In this document: in pieces, positions 37,150 to 45,839 of the stretch
Numbering within the stretch: the stretch's first letter is position 1
Layout: every line of letters begins with the position of its first letter
IMG/VR virus record: IMGVR_UViG_3300042908_000680
Span: 85,499-149,498 of that record
Reading direction: 5' to 3' (one strand)
Length of the DNA: 64,000 bases
Origin: a virus
The notes under the pieces: generated by a model
What the model was told of the DNA's origin: nothing
Databases searched by the model: none
The model's input: the letters and a program-made list of their open reading frames with translations, nothing else
Program-made: the position numbers and the translations under genes

Positions 37150-38768
37150 TCTTTGTCACCTATCAAACTTGATATATACATAATTTTATCCAGCAAATTA
37201 ATTCCTAGAACATCAAACTTTACATGGCCTAATGCTTCTAAGTCTGCCATTTCAAGTCCAGCCACCTTTTCTGACGAGCCTTTTTGTTTTACCATTGGGC
37301 ATACCTTTTGAAGTGGCTCTGCTGAAATTACCACACCGGCAGCGTGTTTGCCTTGAGTTTTAAATGTTCCCTCTATCTGAATAGCTTGTTCAAAATATTC
37401 AGCATACTCTCCCTCAAGTTTTCCATCTTCTGATATTCTACAGAAATCTCTTAGATCCTCAGAGTTATTAATCAAAGCCCACTTAATAATAGATCGATCT
37501 TCATCATCCATTTCTGCTAATTGATCTGAGATTCTTGCTTCGTCTGGTATACAGTTACTTATAGCATTCATTTCAGAGAATGAGCAAGCCTCATTAACAC
37601 GTAAAACTTCCTTAATAGCACTCTTTCCTTGAAGTCTTCCAAACGTTAACATTTGACTAACTCGACTATTTCCATACTTATCTTTTAGATATGCAATAAT
37701 TTCATCACGCTTAGTACCGGGAACGTCTATATCAATATCTGGTAGAGATATATGATCAGCACTGTTTCTTCCAGCGTTATAAAATCGTGCAAATAGAAGG
37801 TCAAACTCTATTGGGTCAATCTTTGTTATACTAATTAAATATGAGATTAAACATCCTGCGGCAGATCCTCTGCCGGGACCAGATAGCCAACCCATATCAT
37901 TAACGTGCTTGATAATATCACGAACAATAAGAAAATATCCGAATAGATTAGCATCTTTAATAACATCAAACTCTTCCTTGAATCTACTCAAATACTTCTG
38001 CTTATCTTCTTCGTTTGATACCTTGTTTTGATCTATTAATATTTTCTTCCAGCCAATACGACATAGTTCCTTGAGATAATCTTCTTCTGATGCCCCTTTT
38101 GGACATTCAAATTTAGGCAACATTGGCTTGCTGAGAATATCGTAGTCTTCACACTGGTCATAAATCTCTTTTAGTTTAGATGAGTCTAAGCCCTTAGATT
38201 CGTCTTTGTCTTTAACGTAGAAAGAGTCTTGCATAAAATATACCAATTTATCCATATGCTCTTGGGGATATTTTGAGTCTACATTTATACCACCGCTGTT
38301 GTCTGGCCTAATGCATTTCTTTATTTTTGGTAGCGTAGTCTTCATATCAGAACATAATAATATTCTGTGAAGTTTGGCATCTTCCCTATTTGTATAATAA
38401 CTAATAGGCATTGATTCAGTAGGAGCATTATAGACACTAATCAAATTTTTACTGATATTTGTGTTGTCATATTGCTCTGGTAATTTACCATTTTCATCTA
38501 GTGATGAAACCATCTCAATTAACTCGTACCACCCATCTTTATTCTTAGCAAAAAGTGTAGCAAAATCAAATGAGCATCCAATGATGGGCTTTATACCCTG
38601 TTTTTTGCAGGCTTTATAAAAAGCAACTGCACCAGATAATGTTTTATAATCACAAATACCACATGCTGGATATCCATTATACTTACATTTTTTAGCCAAT
38701 TCTTCTGGCTTTGAATAACCTTTGAGCAAACTGTAATGGGTATAATTCTTCAACGGGAACCAGTTCAT
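37146..38768 (-). CDS. dnaE: DNA polymerase III alpha, N-terminal part (PHP and palm)
   Basis: The 540-residue protein holds the PHP domain (1-270) and palm of a DnaE polymerase. GPGRGSAAG lies at 297-305, PDIDID at 343-348 gives catalytic D344 and D346, KHAAGVV lies at 474-480, and HVKFDVLG gives the third catalytic aspartate D519. It ends 21 residues later, just before the fingers; the fingers are on the 34720-36291 gene. The PHP metal ligands are altered (HSDYS is NYTHYS, and TDH is CDY), so PHP nuclease activity is unlikely. A consensus promoter lies 37 bases upstream. Confidence 0.9.
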   Translation of the reverse strand: MNWFPLKNYTHYSLLKGYSKPEELAKKCKYNGYPACGICDYKTLSGAVAFYKACKKQGIKPIIGCSFDFATLFAKNKDGWYELIEMVSSLDENGKLPEQYDNTNISKNLISVYNAPTESMPISYYTNREDAKLHRILLCSDMKTTLPKIKKCIRPDNSGGINVDSKYPQEHMDKLVYFMQDSFYVKDKDESKGLDSSKLKEIYDQCEDYDILSKPMLPKFECPKGASEEDYLKELCRIGWKKILIDQNKVSNEEDKQKYLSRFKEEFDVIKDANLFGYFLIVRDIIKHVNDMGWLSGPGRGSAAGCLISYLISITKIDPIEFDLLFARFYNAGRNSADHISLPDIDIDVPGTKRDEIIAYLKDKYGNSRVSQMLTFGRLQGKSAIKEVLRVNEACSFSEMNAISNCIPDEARISDQLAEMDDEDRSIIKWALINNSEDLRDFCRISEDGKLEGEYAEYFEQAIQIEGTFKTQGKHAAGVVISAEPLQKVCPMVKQKGSSEKVAGLEMADLEALGHVKFDVLGINLLDKIMYISSLIGDKD

Positions 38769-38804
38769 ATATTTCCTTATTCAAAATCAAGAGATCAACA
38801 ATTT

Positions 38805-38833
38805 ATTATACCGCCTTGGGGGCCATAAGTCAA
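38805..38833 (-). promoter_or_regulatory. Consensus sigma-70-type promoter for the polymerase genes
   Basis: On the minus strand TTGACT (38828-38833) is followed after exactly 17 bases by TATAAT (38805-38810), giving 11 of 12 consensus positions. The polymerase ATG is 37 bases past the -10. This is the best promoter in the window and suggests use of the host's vegetative RNA polymerase for DNA replication genes. The -35 hexamer forms the loop of the hairpin at 38817-38844. Confidence 0.8.
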
Positions 38834-38844
38834 TATGACCCCCA
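38817..38844 (-). other. Hairpin with the -35 hexamer in its loop
   Basis: An 11-bp stem (38817-38827 with 38834-38844), with one G-U pair in the leftward RNA, closes a six-base loop TTGACT. It lies 12 bases after the modular head-type gene. There is no U tract after it, so it is not a standard intrinsic terminator. It may mark the 3' end of the upstream transcript and separate that transcript from the polymerase promoter. Confidence 0.6.
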
Positions 38845-38856
38845 TTCAAAATTTAA

Positions 38857-39840
38857 TTACCAACTCTTACACGCCCAATATCGACTTTTCCACTTTGGAC
38901 CCGGATTATCACAATTGTGTCTAGCTCTGAAACTCTTACGTCTTTCTGGAATGTTTTTCTTAATTGTCATATTTGGATCGCCAAATCTAACAATAACAAC
39001 ATTTCCACTCTCATTTTTGACGTATACTGCAAACTTTTTAGGACCATTAGAAGTTCTAAATGGTTTATTAAGAGTAACTTTTCTTCCTTGGTACTCGCTG
39101 CCTTCACCCATATACATTAAGACTCTGCCATCTTTTTCGTAATAGCCTTTGCGTCTGTATGTATAAACTTCTCCAGTTTTTGTATCTTGATATTCATATG
39201 AACCTTCTGTTTCTTCTTCATCGTCGGTATATTCATCTTCGTATTTCCCCGGTTCATAGTATTTAACGAAATCATATACATTTTGTATATAAATTTCTGC
39301 TTTGGAAATCATATCCTTAGTCCAATCTTGGAATTCTACTGATAATTGCATAACTTTTAATTTTGTGACTATTTCCATAAGCTGATCGTGCATTTTTTGT
39401 ATTTGCTCAAGAGCCATTTCATCACCACCATCAGATTGAGCTTTTTTCCAAGCTTCTGGATCTGGACGATCTTTGTCGCCCCTTTTTGCTGGCTTGTAGT
39501 TTTTACCTTCACGTTCTTTTTTCTTACGTATATTTTCCCATAAGCCGGGTTTTTCTGCTGCAATATCATACTCTTCTACTTCTTCGCCAAAGTCTTCATA
39601 CTCTGCTTGAGTTGGGATATAAAAATTTTCTTCTGTGATTTCTTCTTCGTATCCGTAATTTTCCATTTGCAATTTAAAATCAGCCGCTTCTACGCACCCA
39701 CAATCTGCGGTAGCTTGACCAATACAAATTGCCACTCTTTGAGAATTATCTGGATATTCTTTTTTCATAGTATCGCTGCCCATGCATCGTGCTACGAACT
39801 TGTCTTTATCTTCATCTTTATTTCTTTTAGGAAGTGGCAT
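38857..39840 (-). CDS. Modular head-type phage protein (three short conserved modules)
   Basis: The start at 39840 has GGAG seven bases upstream; the TTG at 39852 is less likely. Three modules known from diverse phage proteins are joined. First, residues about 15-42 (FVARCMGS, then KKEYPDNSQRVAICIGQA). Second, about 98-125 (GLWENIRKKKEREG, then KPAKRGDKDRPDP). Third, the last 65 residues (KFAVYVKNESGNVVIVRFGD, then RRKSFRARHNCDNPG and YWACKSW). Between them are acidic linkers and a helical segment. Such modules are often found in head or prohead proteins and near polymerase genes. The cysteines and histidine of the last module may bind metal. Function is unknown. Confidence 0.65.
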   Translation of the reverse strand: MPLPKRNKDEDKDKFVARCMGSDTMKKEYPDNSQRVAICIGQATADCGCVEAADFKLQMENYGYEEEITEENFYIPTQAEYEDFGEEVEEYDIAAEKPGLWENIRKKKEREGKNYKPAKRGDKDRPDPEAWKKAQSDGGDEMALEQIQKMHDQLMEIVTKLKVMQLSVEFQDWTKDMISKAEIYIQNVYDFVKYYEPGKYEDEYTDDEEETEGSYEYQDTKTGEVYTYRRKGYYEKDGRVLMYMGEGSEYQGRKVTLNKPFRTSNGPKKFAVYVKNESGNVVIVRFGDPNMTIKKNIPERRKSFRARHNCDNPGPKWKSRYWACKSW

Positions 39841-40699
39841 AATTGTCTCCAAGTATTAGTTTTTTAGCGTCATTAAAAATATTATCTAAGCTTTCTCTGG
39901 GTATTCTATTTCTAAAATAGTTGTAAGCACCCAACACCATTATGTCATTTGGATCTTTAGTTATTTCTAGCCATCCAACGAAATAATTCCAAACCCTGTC
40001 CTCTAAGACTAGTCTATATTTAACACCTTCTGGTCTACCAAATCTATGTAACCATCCTAGTTGTGGTAAGCATATTGCCCGTCCACCATTTCTTCTAAAT
40101 TTTTCGTGTATATATCCTTCTTCTCCACCAAATCCTTTGAAGTGCTTATTAAAGCCTAGCCAGTTTTTTGTCTCGCATGAAAAAAGTCCAAGCCCCATCA
40201 TTGGTATATCAAAAGGTTCTCCCTTTTCGTAAGCTTCTGTATTTGTCCCCCATGTTCCAAACATATCTCCACGCCAAGCGGGATCAAATTGAGTTGAATA
40301 ACTAACTTGATCATCATATATCATTGGTCCTTGTATTATATCTTTACAGTCTGGATTACTTTCATAATATTTTAATAGTGATTCTATTGCACCGGGCTTG
40401 ATTAAAACGTGGCAGTCAATAGATATTGTATATTTACCAGACGAGTTAGAAAATATTTCATTTCTTACTGCTGTACTAGCCTTTTCTTCATATGGTATAT
40501 ATTTTACGTGATTTCTAAGCCACCCCGATACGTCTTTAACAGCCTGCCCGTGCTTTCCTGTTGGATTATTGTCTATAATTATTATCTCATAGTCAATATT
40601 TTTTAGTATCTCTTGGTACATTACTAACGATTGAGTGGTAAAATACACCCCATCAAAATCGTCATATGTAGCCATTCCTATTGTAAGTAATTTATCCAT
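39827..40699 (-). CDS. Family 2 glycosyltransferase outside the main glycan island
   Basis: GT-A fold of 290 residues: LTIGMATYDDFDGVYFTTQSL at the start, YEIIIIDNNPTG near 37-48, then ISIDCHVLIKPG where the usual DxD is DCH (D95, H97). GFGGEEGYIHEKFRRNGGRA near 195-214 matches the catalytic E/D region and GWLHRFGRP follows. It resembles GalNAc or chondroitin-type transferases. It is surrounded by replication genes, 5 kb from the other glycan genes, which suggests a separate acquisition. Confidence 0.8.
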   Translation of the reverse strand: MDKLLTIGMATYDDFDGVYFTTQSLVMYQEILKNIDYEIIIIDNNPTGKHGQAVKDVSGWLRNHVKYIPYEEKASTAVRNEIFSNSSGKYTISIDCHVLIKPGAIESLLKYYESNPDCKDIIQGPMIYDDQVSYSTQFDPAWRGDMFGTWGTNTEAYEKGEPFDIPMMGLGLFSCETKNWLGFNKHFKGFGGEEGYIHEKFRRNGGRAICLPQLGWLHRFGRPEGVKYRLVLEDRVWNYFVGWLEITKDPNDIMVLGAYNYFRNRIPRESLDNIFNDAKKLILGDNYATS

Positions 40700-40710
40700 A
40701 TCTCATTTCC

Positions 40711-41730
40711 TTAACCGGGAGCAGAATAGAATCCAATATCAAACCCTGACCTTGTGCAATCTTTTATGGTTTGATCCATACCCTTAGTTTTTATGCTATT
40801 CTCTATATATATACACATGTTCTGGTCGGTTTCGGGCCACTTATTCTTGCAATAGTGGCACAATTTAGTGCATTTCCAGTTCTCTCTATTGGGCGAAATT
40901 GGCTGTGGTTTTTCATTCTTTTTTATGTCTAGAAACCTTTCCTTTAGCATCTCCAAGAACCTTTTTTCATCAGCTTTATCAAAACACATCGAAAATGGAC
41001 CACCATCCTTAATAAAAAAGATACTCATTATTGACTGCTTGTACTGTGGGAAAAGCTTAGAAATTGCATAATTATATAGCAATAACTGAGGATCTGAACA
41101 TAACTTACCATATGTCTTTTCCTCACCAGTAGCCCAATCTAGCCTGCGACCTGTCTTCCAATCTATTACTTCGATAATGCCTTCTTCTGTTTCTGTAACT
41201 AGGTCAATTGTACCCTTAATAGCAAGTTGCCCCTTAACTTTTTGACCATTTACTTCATACTCGTAAAACGCCCAATCTTCATCAATTGGTATATCAAAAT
41301 GAGGCTCTGCCGCAACTATTTTTCTTAGTCTGGGATCAAACTGACCATCATTATACTTTAGGGTATCCCAAACAAGCTTTAAGCACAAATCTTTATCGCC
41401 CTTAGTAAAAGTATGCTTAGAGCCGCCGGTATAGAAATCAAAACTTCTAGATAATAACTTGTCAACTAATGTGTCTGTTAACAATTCATTCTTTTTAATA
41501 GACACTGTTTTTAAAGCATCATCTTCTATTGATAAAGTTAACTTCTTGGGATTGTCTTGTTGGTACTTTTTAAGTTGGGCTAGCGTTTCCATGACCTTAT
41601 GAACAATAGTGCCTAATTCCGCTTTTTTGCCACTATCTGGTTGATGCCCAAGTACATATGTTATGAAATACTGCATCTGACAATATGCATAATTATTATA
41701 ACTAGATGATCGTATGTAAGTTACTAGCAT
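40711..41730 (-). CDS. Cas4/RecB-like PD-(D/E)XK exonuclease with Fe-S cysteines
   Basis: The RecB-type nuclease motifs are clear: H44 in AELGTIVHKVME, D176 in IKGTIDLV, D190 and K192 in EVIDWKTGR, and Q215 in DPQLLLYNYA. C17 (YCQMQYFITYV) plus C291, C294 and C306 near the C-terminus match the four-cysteine iron-sulphur arrangement of Cas4 and AddB proteins. At 339 residues it is longer than Cas4. It would process DNA ends for recombination or replication. No CRISPR array or cas1 is in the window. The ATG directly follows the kinase stop. Confidence 0.85.
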   Translation of the reverse strand: MLVTYIRSSSYNNYAYCQMQYFITYVLGHQPDSGKKAELGTIVHKVMETLAQLKKYQQDNPKKLTLSIEDDALKTVSIKKNELLTDTLVDKLLSRSFDFYTGGSKHTFTKGDKDLCLKLVWDTLKYNDGQFDPRLRKIVAAEPHFDIPIDEDWAFYEYEVNGQKVKGQLAIKGTIDLVTETEEGIIEVIDWKTGRRLDWATGEEKTYGKLCSDPQLLLYNYAISKLFPQYKQSIMSIFFIKDGGPFSMCFDKADEKRFLEMLKERFLDIKKNEKPQPISPNRENWKCTKLCHYCKNKWPETDQNMCIYIENSIKTKGMDQTIKDCTRSGFDIGFYSAPG

Positions 41731-42471
41731 TTAAAATCTCCAAAAGGTATTATTCTTGAGTTCGTCACATAGAACTTCTAGTGTCATATTATGATTATCA
41801 ATCACTGTATCAAAATTGTGCCAGTCAAATTTATCGCTATCTAATGATGACTCTGACTCAGAATCACTACTGAACATATTCCTAGTTAATCTGATGACAA
41901 TTCCACCATTGTCTTTTATAGCTTTAACTTCGTTGGGGAATCTAACATCTGGAACGATAGCCAACTGAGAATCTTCATCTAATATTTTATTTATTGTGGC
42001 ATGTACCCAAGCATCTGATTTGACTCGTCTTATTATCTTAGTCCCAAAGTACTCTAAAAACTCTCTATGAGTCATGCTTCCAGCTTTATTTGTTTCTGTT
42101 GGCATTTCTTCCCATAGGAAGGGTGTATATTCATTCTTTTGGTCATCACTACCATATACGTTCTTAGAATTAAGTCCGAATAGATTGACTGACATATCCT
42201 TTAAGTAATCTGCGAAATGGTATACTTTGATATAAGGCCACAATTCTCTTTGTGCATACTCAACAAAAATTGAGTCTTTTCTGGTAACGTCGAATATTCC
42301 ATATCCACTTGTGCCAGTTATATCCTGAGTATTTATTAACAAGTTGCCATCATCGCTAATAGCAAAGTCATTAATCATGGACCTTTCTTTTAGCACTTGA
42401 CCATTAATATAATTTGCTACAGTATTTTTACCAGACTGTTTTCTACCAGAAATACCAATGATTTTAACCAT
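41731..42471 (-). CDS. Deoxynucleoside monophosphate kinase (T4 gp1-like)
   Basis: The P-loop is GISGRKQSGKNT at 6-17. A lid or substrate region follows with YHFADYLKDMSVNLFGL near 95-111, and REFLEYFGTKIIRR near 136-149 is typical of T4 gp1-type dNMP kinases. VPDVRFPNEVKAIKDNGG near 173-190 is also conserved in that family. It phosphorylates dNMPs to dNDPs in the cytoplasm and works with the ribonucleotide reductase and dUTPase encoded downstream on the operon. The start overlaps the primase gene by eight bases. Confidence 0.8.
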   Translation of the reverse strand: MVKIIGISGRKQSGKNTVANYINGQVLKERSMINDFAISDDGNLLINTQDITGTSGYGIFDVTRKDSIFVEYAQRELWPYIKVYHFADYLKDMSVNLFGLNSKNVYGSDDQKNEYTPFLWEEMPTETNKAGSMTHREFLEYFGTKIIRRVKSDAWVHATINKILDEDSQLAIVPDVRFPNEVKAIKDNGGIVIRLTRNMFSSDSESESSLDSDKFDWHNFDTVIDNHNMTLEVLCDELKNNTFWRF

Positions 42472-43504
42472 TTATTGTTCCCTTAACCTGTGGTATGATA
42501 ATATTCTTTATTTGTTCAACTCTCATCTCGCCAACGTCCTTTGTTGGTATCTTAGGGAAAGATAACTTATACATTCTACCCAATTGTCTCTGGAGTTGAA
42601 CTTTTGCCTCTCGACCGGCTTGATCGTTGTCTAGTAAGACTATTATATGCGTTAGAGGCATTTTAGACAGTTTTAGTTCTTGTTCTTTGCTAAGACTCCT
42701 ACCAAAAATACTCATTGATTGATTGATACCAGCTTCATATAATCTCCAAACATCACCCTGTCCTTCTACTAGAAATAGTGACGAGGTTTGTTTAACACTT
42801 TCTATGGCACGATGATAGTTATAGAAGAAGTATCTCTTATCAAACCCCTTTGGATCTAGAAGAAATTTTGGACTTCTATATTCCTTTATAGATCTTGCTA
42901 TACAGGCTATTACTTTATCACCGGTATCATTATGAATGGGTACTACTGATCTTTCATATAGTTTAGATCCACGATCATAACAATCTCCAACATCAAAATG
43001 AATTAAAGTTTCTGGCTTAAATCCTCTTGATATGAAATATTGTGAAGGTGTTTTTACGCACTCTTCTATTTCAATGGCTGGATAGTTATCGTCTAGTTTA
43101 ATACTAGAGTTTATTGTATTTACTAGTTTGTTGAAGTCATCTTCTTTTACTGGTTCTTTTACAATGGGCTTTTGAGATGAACTTCTACCCTTTTTAATAC
43201 CTAGAAAATCACATGCCCATTTTAGAGCATCAGAAAATTCAGCTTCTATTCCACTCTCTTTTGAAAGCGATCCTCTTATAACTCCAAATATATCATTTCT
43301 GTATTGTTGCTGACAATCTCTAGTCCAGCACTTCCATATGCCTTTATCTTTAGAGAATGAGAATGCTCTTGGGTTGTCGCTGCCTTCATGGACAGGGCAA
43401 TTACAATAGATGTTATCTCCCAAAACTTCGTATTTCATACCTAGTTTTGAGAATACTTCTTCTGACTGCTCGTTAAGACTATTCTTGATCTTCTGCAAGT
43501 CCAT
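42464..43504 (-). CDS. DNA primase (zinc-binding domain plus TOPRIM)
   Basis: The N-terminal zinc-binding motif is CHC2-like: C36-x2-H39 then C59-x4-C64 (CPVHEGSDN, WKCWTRDC). The TOPRIM domain follows: VEGQGDVWRLYEAG with E247 and IIVLLDNDQAGREA with D292 and D294. At 346 residues it is a compact phage primase without a helicase domain; the helicase is on the next gene upstream. It makes RNA primers at the fork. Overlap with the helicase gene is 26 bases. Confidence 0.85.
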   Translation of the reverse strand: MDLQKIKNSLNEQSEEVFSKLGMKYEVLGDNIYCNCPVHEGSDNPRAFSFSKDKGIWKCWTRDCQQQYRNDIFGVIRGSLSKESGIEAEFSDALKWACDFLGIKKGRSSSQKPIVKEPVKEDDFNKLVNTINSSIKLDDNYPAIEIEECVKTPSQYFISRGFKPETLIHFDVGDCYDRGSKLYERSVVPIHNDTGDKVIACIARSIKEYRSPKFLLDPKGFDKRYFFYNYHRAIESVKQTSSLFLVEGQGDVWRLYEAGINQSMSIFGRSLSKEQELKLSKMPLTHIIVLLDNDQAGREAKVQLQRQLGRMYKLSFPKIPTKDVGEMRVEQIKNIIIPQVKGTING

Positions 43505-44945
43505 TAATTTTTAGCTTATCTAATGTGTTCTGGTCTACCATACCAGTGTCTCCAACTGGTTGGTTCTTAAATTCATTACGTGTCTTTAGTTCTCGCAGCT
43601 TTGCATGAGATCCCTGCATTACCATATTGATATAATCACCATCGTCCAAACCTCCACCGTGTCTTGAAACAATTGGCACAAGCTTTCTATTGCCAGCGTT
43701 TGGCCCATCTTCTGCTAGTTCTTCTGGAGATTTGATTTTGAATATGCTGAATGATGTACATAGCCAAATTAATCTATCTGATCCAGAAACAGCGTCTGTA
43801 CTTTCTTTTGTTATGCCATCACGGTTCAATTGTACAAAGGACAAGCATGGTATGTCAAGCTTGACGCAAAGATTATGTAGGGATGTAATCTGAAAGCCAA
43901 GTGCTTGGTATTCTTGTATATTATTAGTAATAGAAGTAGATGACATTAACTTAAGATAATCATATATAATAAGACAGTTATTTGTCTTGCCATTATCCCC
44001 CATCTTCACTTCTTGCATAACCCAACGCTTAATTAGGTTAAGTATTTGTTCAAATGGTTTTCCAGCAACGCTAACATAACTATAAGGTATAGACTCAATC
44101 TTCTTAATTGCTTCCATTACCTTGCGTCGTTTTTCTTCATCTTCCGTAAACTTACCAGTGGCTACTTCATTAATTGGAACTCCACTAATATTTGCTAATA
44201 GTCTATTTAAATGATCTTCCTTACTCATTTCAGTATCTAACATCAATACTGGAACTCCACCAGAAGATACATTTAATGCTACATTATCAGCGAACACGCT
44301 TTTCCCAACTTTGGGTCGTGCTGATATTAAATCAACACACTTCCTTCGCAATCCACCGCCAATTGCTTCATCATACTTGTTGAAGCCGGTTGGAATGCCT
44401 ATAATGTCACATTTATTTTCTTCTAGAAACTGTATATAATCTTTGGCATCCTTGCCAATCTTTTCTGGAAGATCGCCGCTATCATCTTCCCTTAAGAAAT
44501 CAGTAACTGGATTCTCCAGTATTTGTATAATCTCATTTATAGACTCAGCACCAGTAACACTATCTACATCTTTATGAATTTTTGCAGTAAGACCTTTTAT
44601 CTTACGTGCAAATTCAAACTTCTTCATCTGTATTGCAAAGCTAAACACATTATCTTTGTTGATTGGGAAGTCCATTAAAGACTTAATATACTTCAACTCT
44701 TGATCTGTGTTTATGCTTTCAGAAAGATTCAACTGATCTGCTGCCGACAGTATTGATGGTATATCTACTTTCTGATCGTTGAGAATAACCTTTTCAATGC
44801 ACTTAAACAATATCTGATTATTCAAATGTCCGAAAGTATCTTGACTCACTACGTCAGATATAGCTACATATCCATCTATACCGTGCTGCAATAGTCCAGC
44901 TAAAACGGCTCTTTCTGATCCAATATCAGTTAGTTTAACTTCCAT
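43479..44945 (-). CDS. dnaB: DnaB-like replicative helicase
   Basis: The start at 44945 (one base after the upstream stop) gives 488 residues beginning MEVKLTDIGSERAVLAGLL, a typical DnaB N-terminal domain. Walker A is ARPKVGKS at about 209-216; the Walker B strand is CLIIYDYLKL near 326. LDTEMSKEDHLNR and SFVQLNRDG are conserved RecA-fold segments of DnaB. It unwinds DNA ahead of the Pol III-type replicase, with the primase gene overlapping its end. No loader gene is evident. Confidence 0.9.
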   Translation of the reverse strand: MEVKLTDIGSERAVLAGLLQHGIDGYVAISDVVSQDTFGHLNNQILFKCIEKVILNDQKVDIPSILSAADQLNLSESINTDQELKYIKSLMDFPINKDNVFSFAIQMKKFEFARKIKGLTAKIHKDVDSVTGAESINEIIQILENPVTDFLREDDSGDLPEKIGKDAKDYIQFLEENKCDIIGIPTGFNKYDEAIGGGLRRKCVDLISARPKVGKSVFADNVALNVSSGGVPVLMLDTEMSKEDHLNRLLANISGVPINEVATGKFTEDEEKRRKVMEAIKKIESIPYSYVSVAGKPFEQILNLIKRWVMQEVKMGDNGKTNNCLIIYDYLKLMSSTSITNNIQEYQALGFQITSLHNLCVKLDIPCLSFVQLNRDGITKESTDAVSGSDRLIWLCTSFSIFKIKSPEELAEDGPNAGNRKLVPIVSRHGGGLDDGDYINMVMQGSHAKLRELKTRNEFKNQPVGDTGMVDQNTLDKLKINGLAEDQE

Positions 44946-44946
44946 A

Positions 44947-45363
44947 TTATTTGCCGGTGCATCGATTGCAACGGTAGTAATCTCCATGAACAAACTTGGG
45001 ATCTTCCTTGAACGACTTTCCACAAACATGGCATTCTACTTCTACCTTTTTGTATGGCTCACGGCGGCGAGGAGTCCTGTCAAATTGTGGGGTTTCTACT
45101 TCCCTAAATTCGCCTGTATCTTTCCATTCATTCTTTCTGGCTCTCACGGCTTCTTTTCTCCTAGTATTATTACTATCCTGCTTAAACATTGTAAAATCTT
45201 CATTCACACTTGCAGGCGGTGTGGAAGATTGTATTTTCTTTATGCTTTCTTTTTTTACTTCTTTTGGAACACTGGCTACAGTTGGACTATCACCAACTAG
45301 TGCTTTTAGTAAAGCTTGCTTTTGCTCATCGTTAAGCATGTTTATAAAATCGTTCATACTCAT
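44947..45363 (-). CDS. Zinc-finger protein upstream of the helicase (138 aa)
   Basis: The C-terminal 30 residues form a four-cysteine zinc finger: C111-x2-C114 and C132-x2-C135 (ECHVCGKSFKE, YRCNRCTGK). The first 25 residues form an amphipathic helix (NMLNDEQKQALLKALVG) and a long charged, probably disordered linker lies between. The gene is one base from the helicase start and ATGA-coupled to the gene before it. A role as helicase accessory or single-stranded DNA-binding factor is possible but rests on position only. Confidence 0.6.
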   Translation of the reverse strand: MSMNDFINMLNDEQKQALLKALVGDSPTVASVPKEVKKESIKKIQSSTPPASVNEDFTMFKQDSNNTRRKEAVRARKNEWKDTGEFREVETPQFDRTPRRREPYKKVEVECHVCGKSFKEDPKFVHGDYYRCNRCTGK

Positions 45364-45839
45364 GATCGTTTACCTTTCTCAAGTAGTATATCAGCTTTTC
45401 TCTTTAGTTCAAATACTTTACCATCTAATGATTGTAGCCTAGCCTCTGCTACTTCTCTCATATTTTCTAGCGATGCAGCATATGAATTACTATTAGCTAA
45501 TATATGTTTCTTAGATTCGTGCTTAGTATACTGACCAAACTCTTGACTATTCTTAACAATTAGCTTTTCCATTTGATCATTGCACCAGTTCAATGCCACT
45601 TTATTCTTACTTATTTCATCTTGAATATAGGTAGCGTAACCATATAAAAGATATGCGGCATCAAATAGTTCTGTTTGTGTTAACTTCCTAAGTTGATCAG
45701 ATGACATATCTGCTACAAATAAGTATTCTTCTCTAAAAGAAGAAAACTTTGTATTACTCAAATTTATATAGTCATTGATTGATGCTATATATTCTGCTAA
45801 CTTGTCAGATGCCTTTAATTCTTTGTCGCCACTCATCAT
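45360..45839 (-). CDS. Helical protein of the recombination block, unknown function (159 aa)
   Basis: Nearly all-helical and charged, with no membrane segment. Residues about 40-100 and 115-155 look like coiled-coil or helical bundle (FDAAYLLYGYATYIQDEI and LENMREVAEARLQSLDGKVF). It starts at ATGATG within the end of the Vsr-like gene (35-base overlap). It lies between recA and dnaB, where other phages encode recombination mediators or loaders, but no sequence evidence links it to either. Confidence 0.6.
   Translation of the reverse strand: MMSGDKELKASDKLAEYIASINDYINLSNTKFSSFREEYLFVADMSSDQLRKLTQTELFDAAYLLYGYATYIQDEISKNKVALNWCNDQMEKLIVKNSQEFGQYTKHESKKHILANSNSYAASLENMREVAEARLQSLDGKVFELKRKADILLEKGKRS

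Noticed and set aside
34720-38768. Split intein joining the two polymerase parts
   Set aside because: The N-terminal part ends in the normal polymerase helix and the C-terminal part starts in polymerase sequence. No intein N- or C-terminal blocks, and no Cys/Ser/Asn junction residues, are visible.
34720-38768. A frameshift or assembly error as the cause of the polymerase split
   Set aside because: A complete exonuclease gene and another ORF lie between the two parts, and both parts have plausible starts and stops.
40711-41730. CRISPR-associated cas4 and a nearby array
   Set aside because: No direct repeats with regular spacers and no other cas gene can be seen.
44945-45029. Longer helicase start at 45029
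   Set aside because: It would overlap the zinc-finger gene by 83 bases, and the DnaB-type N-terminus begins at the ATG at 44945.
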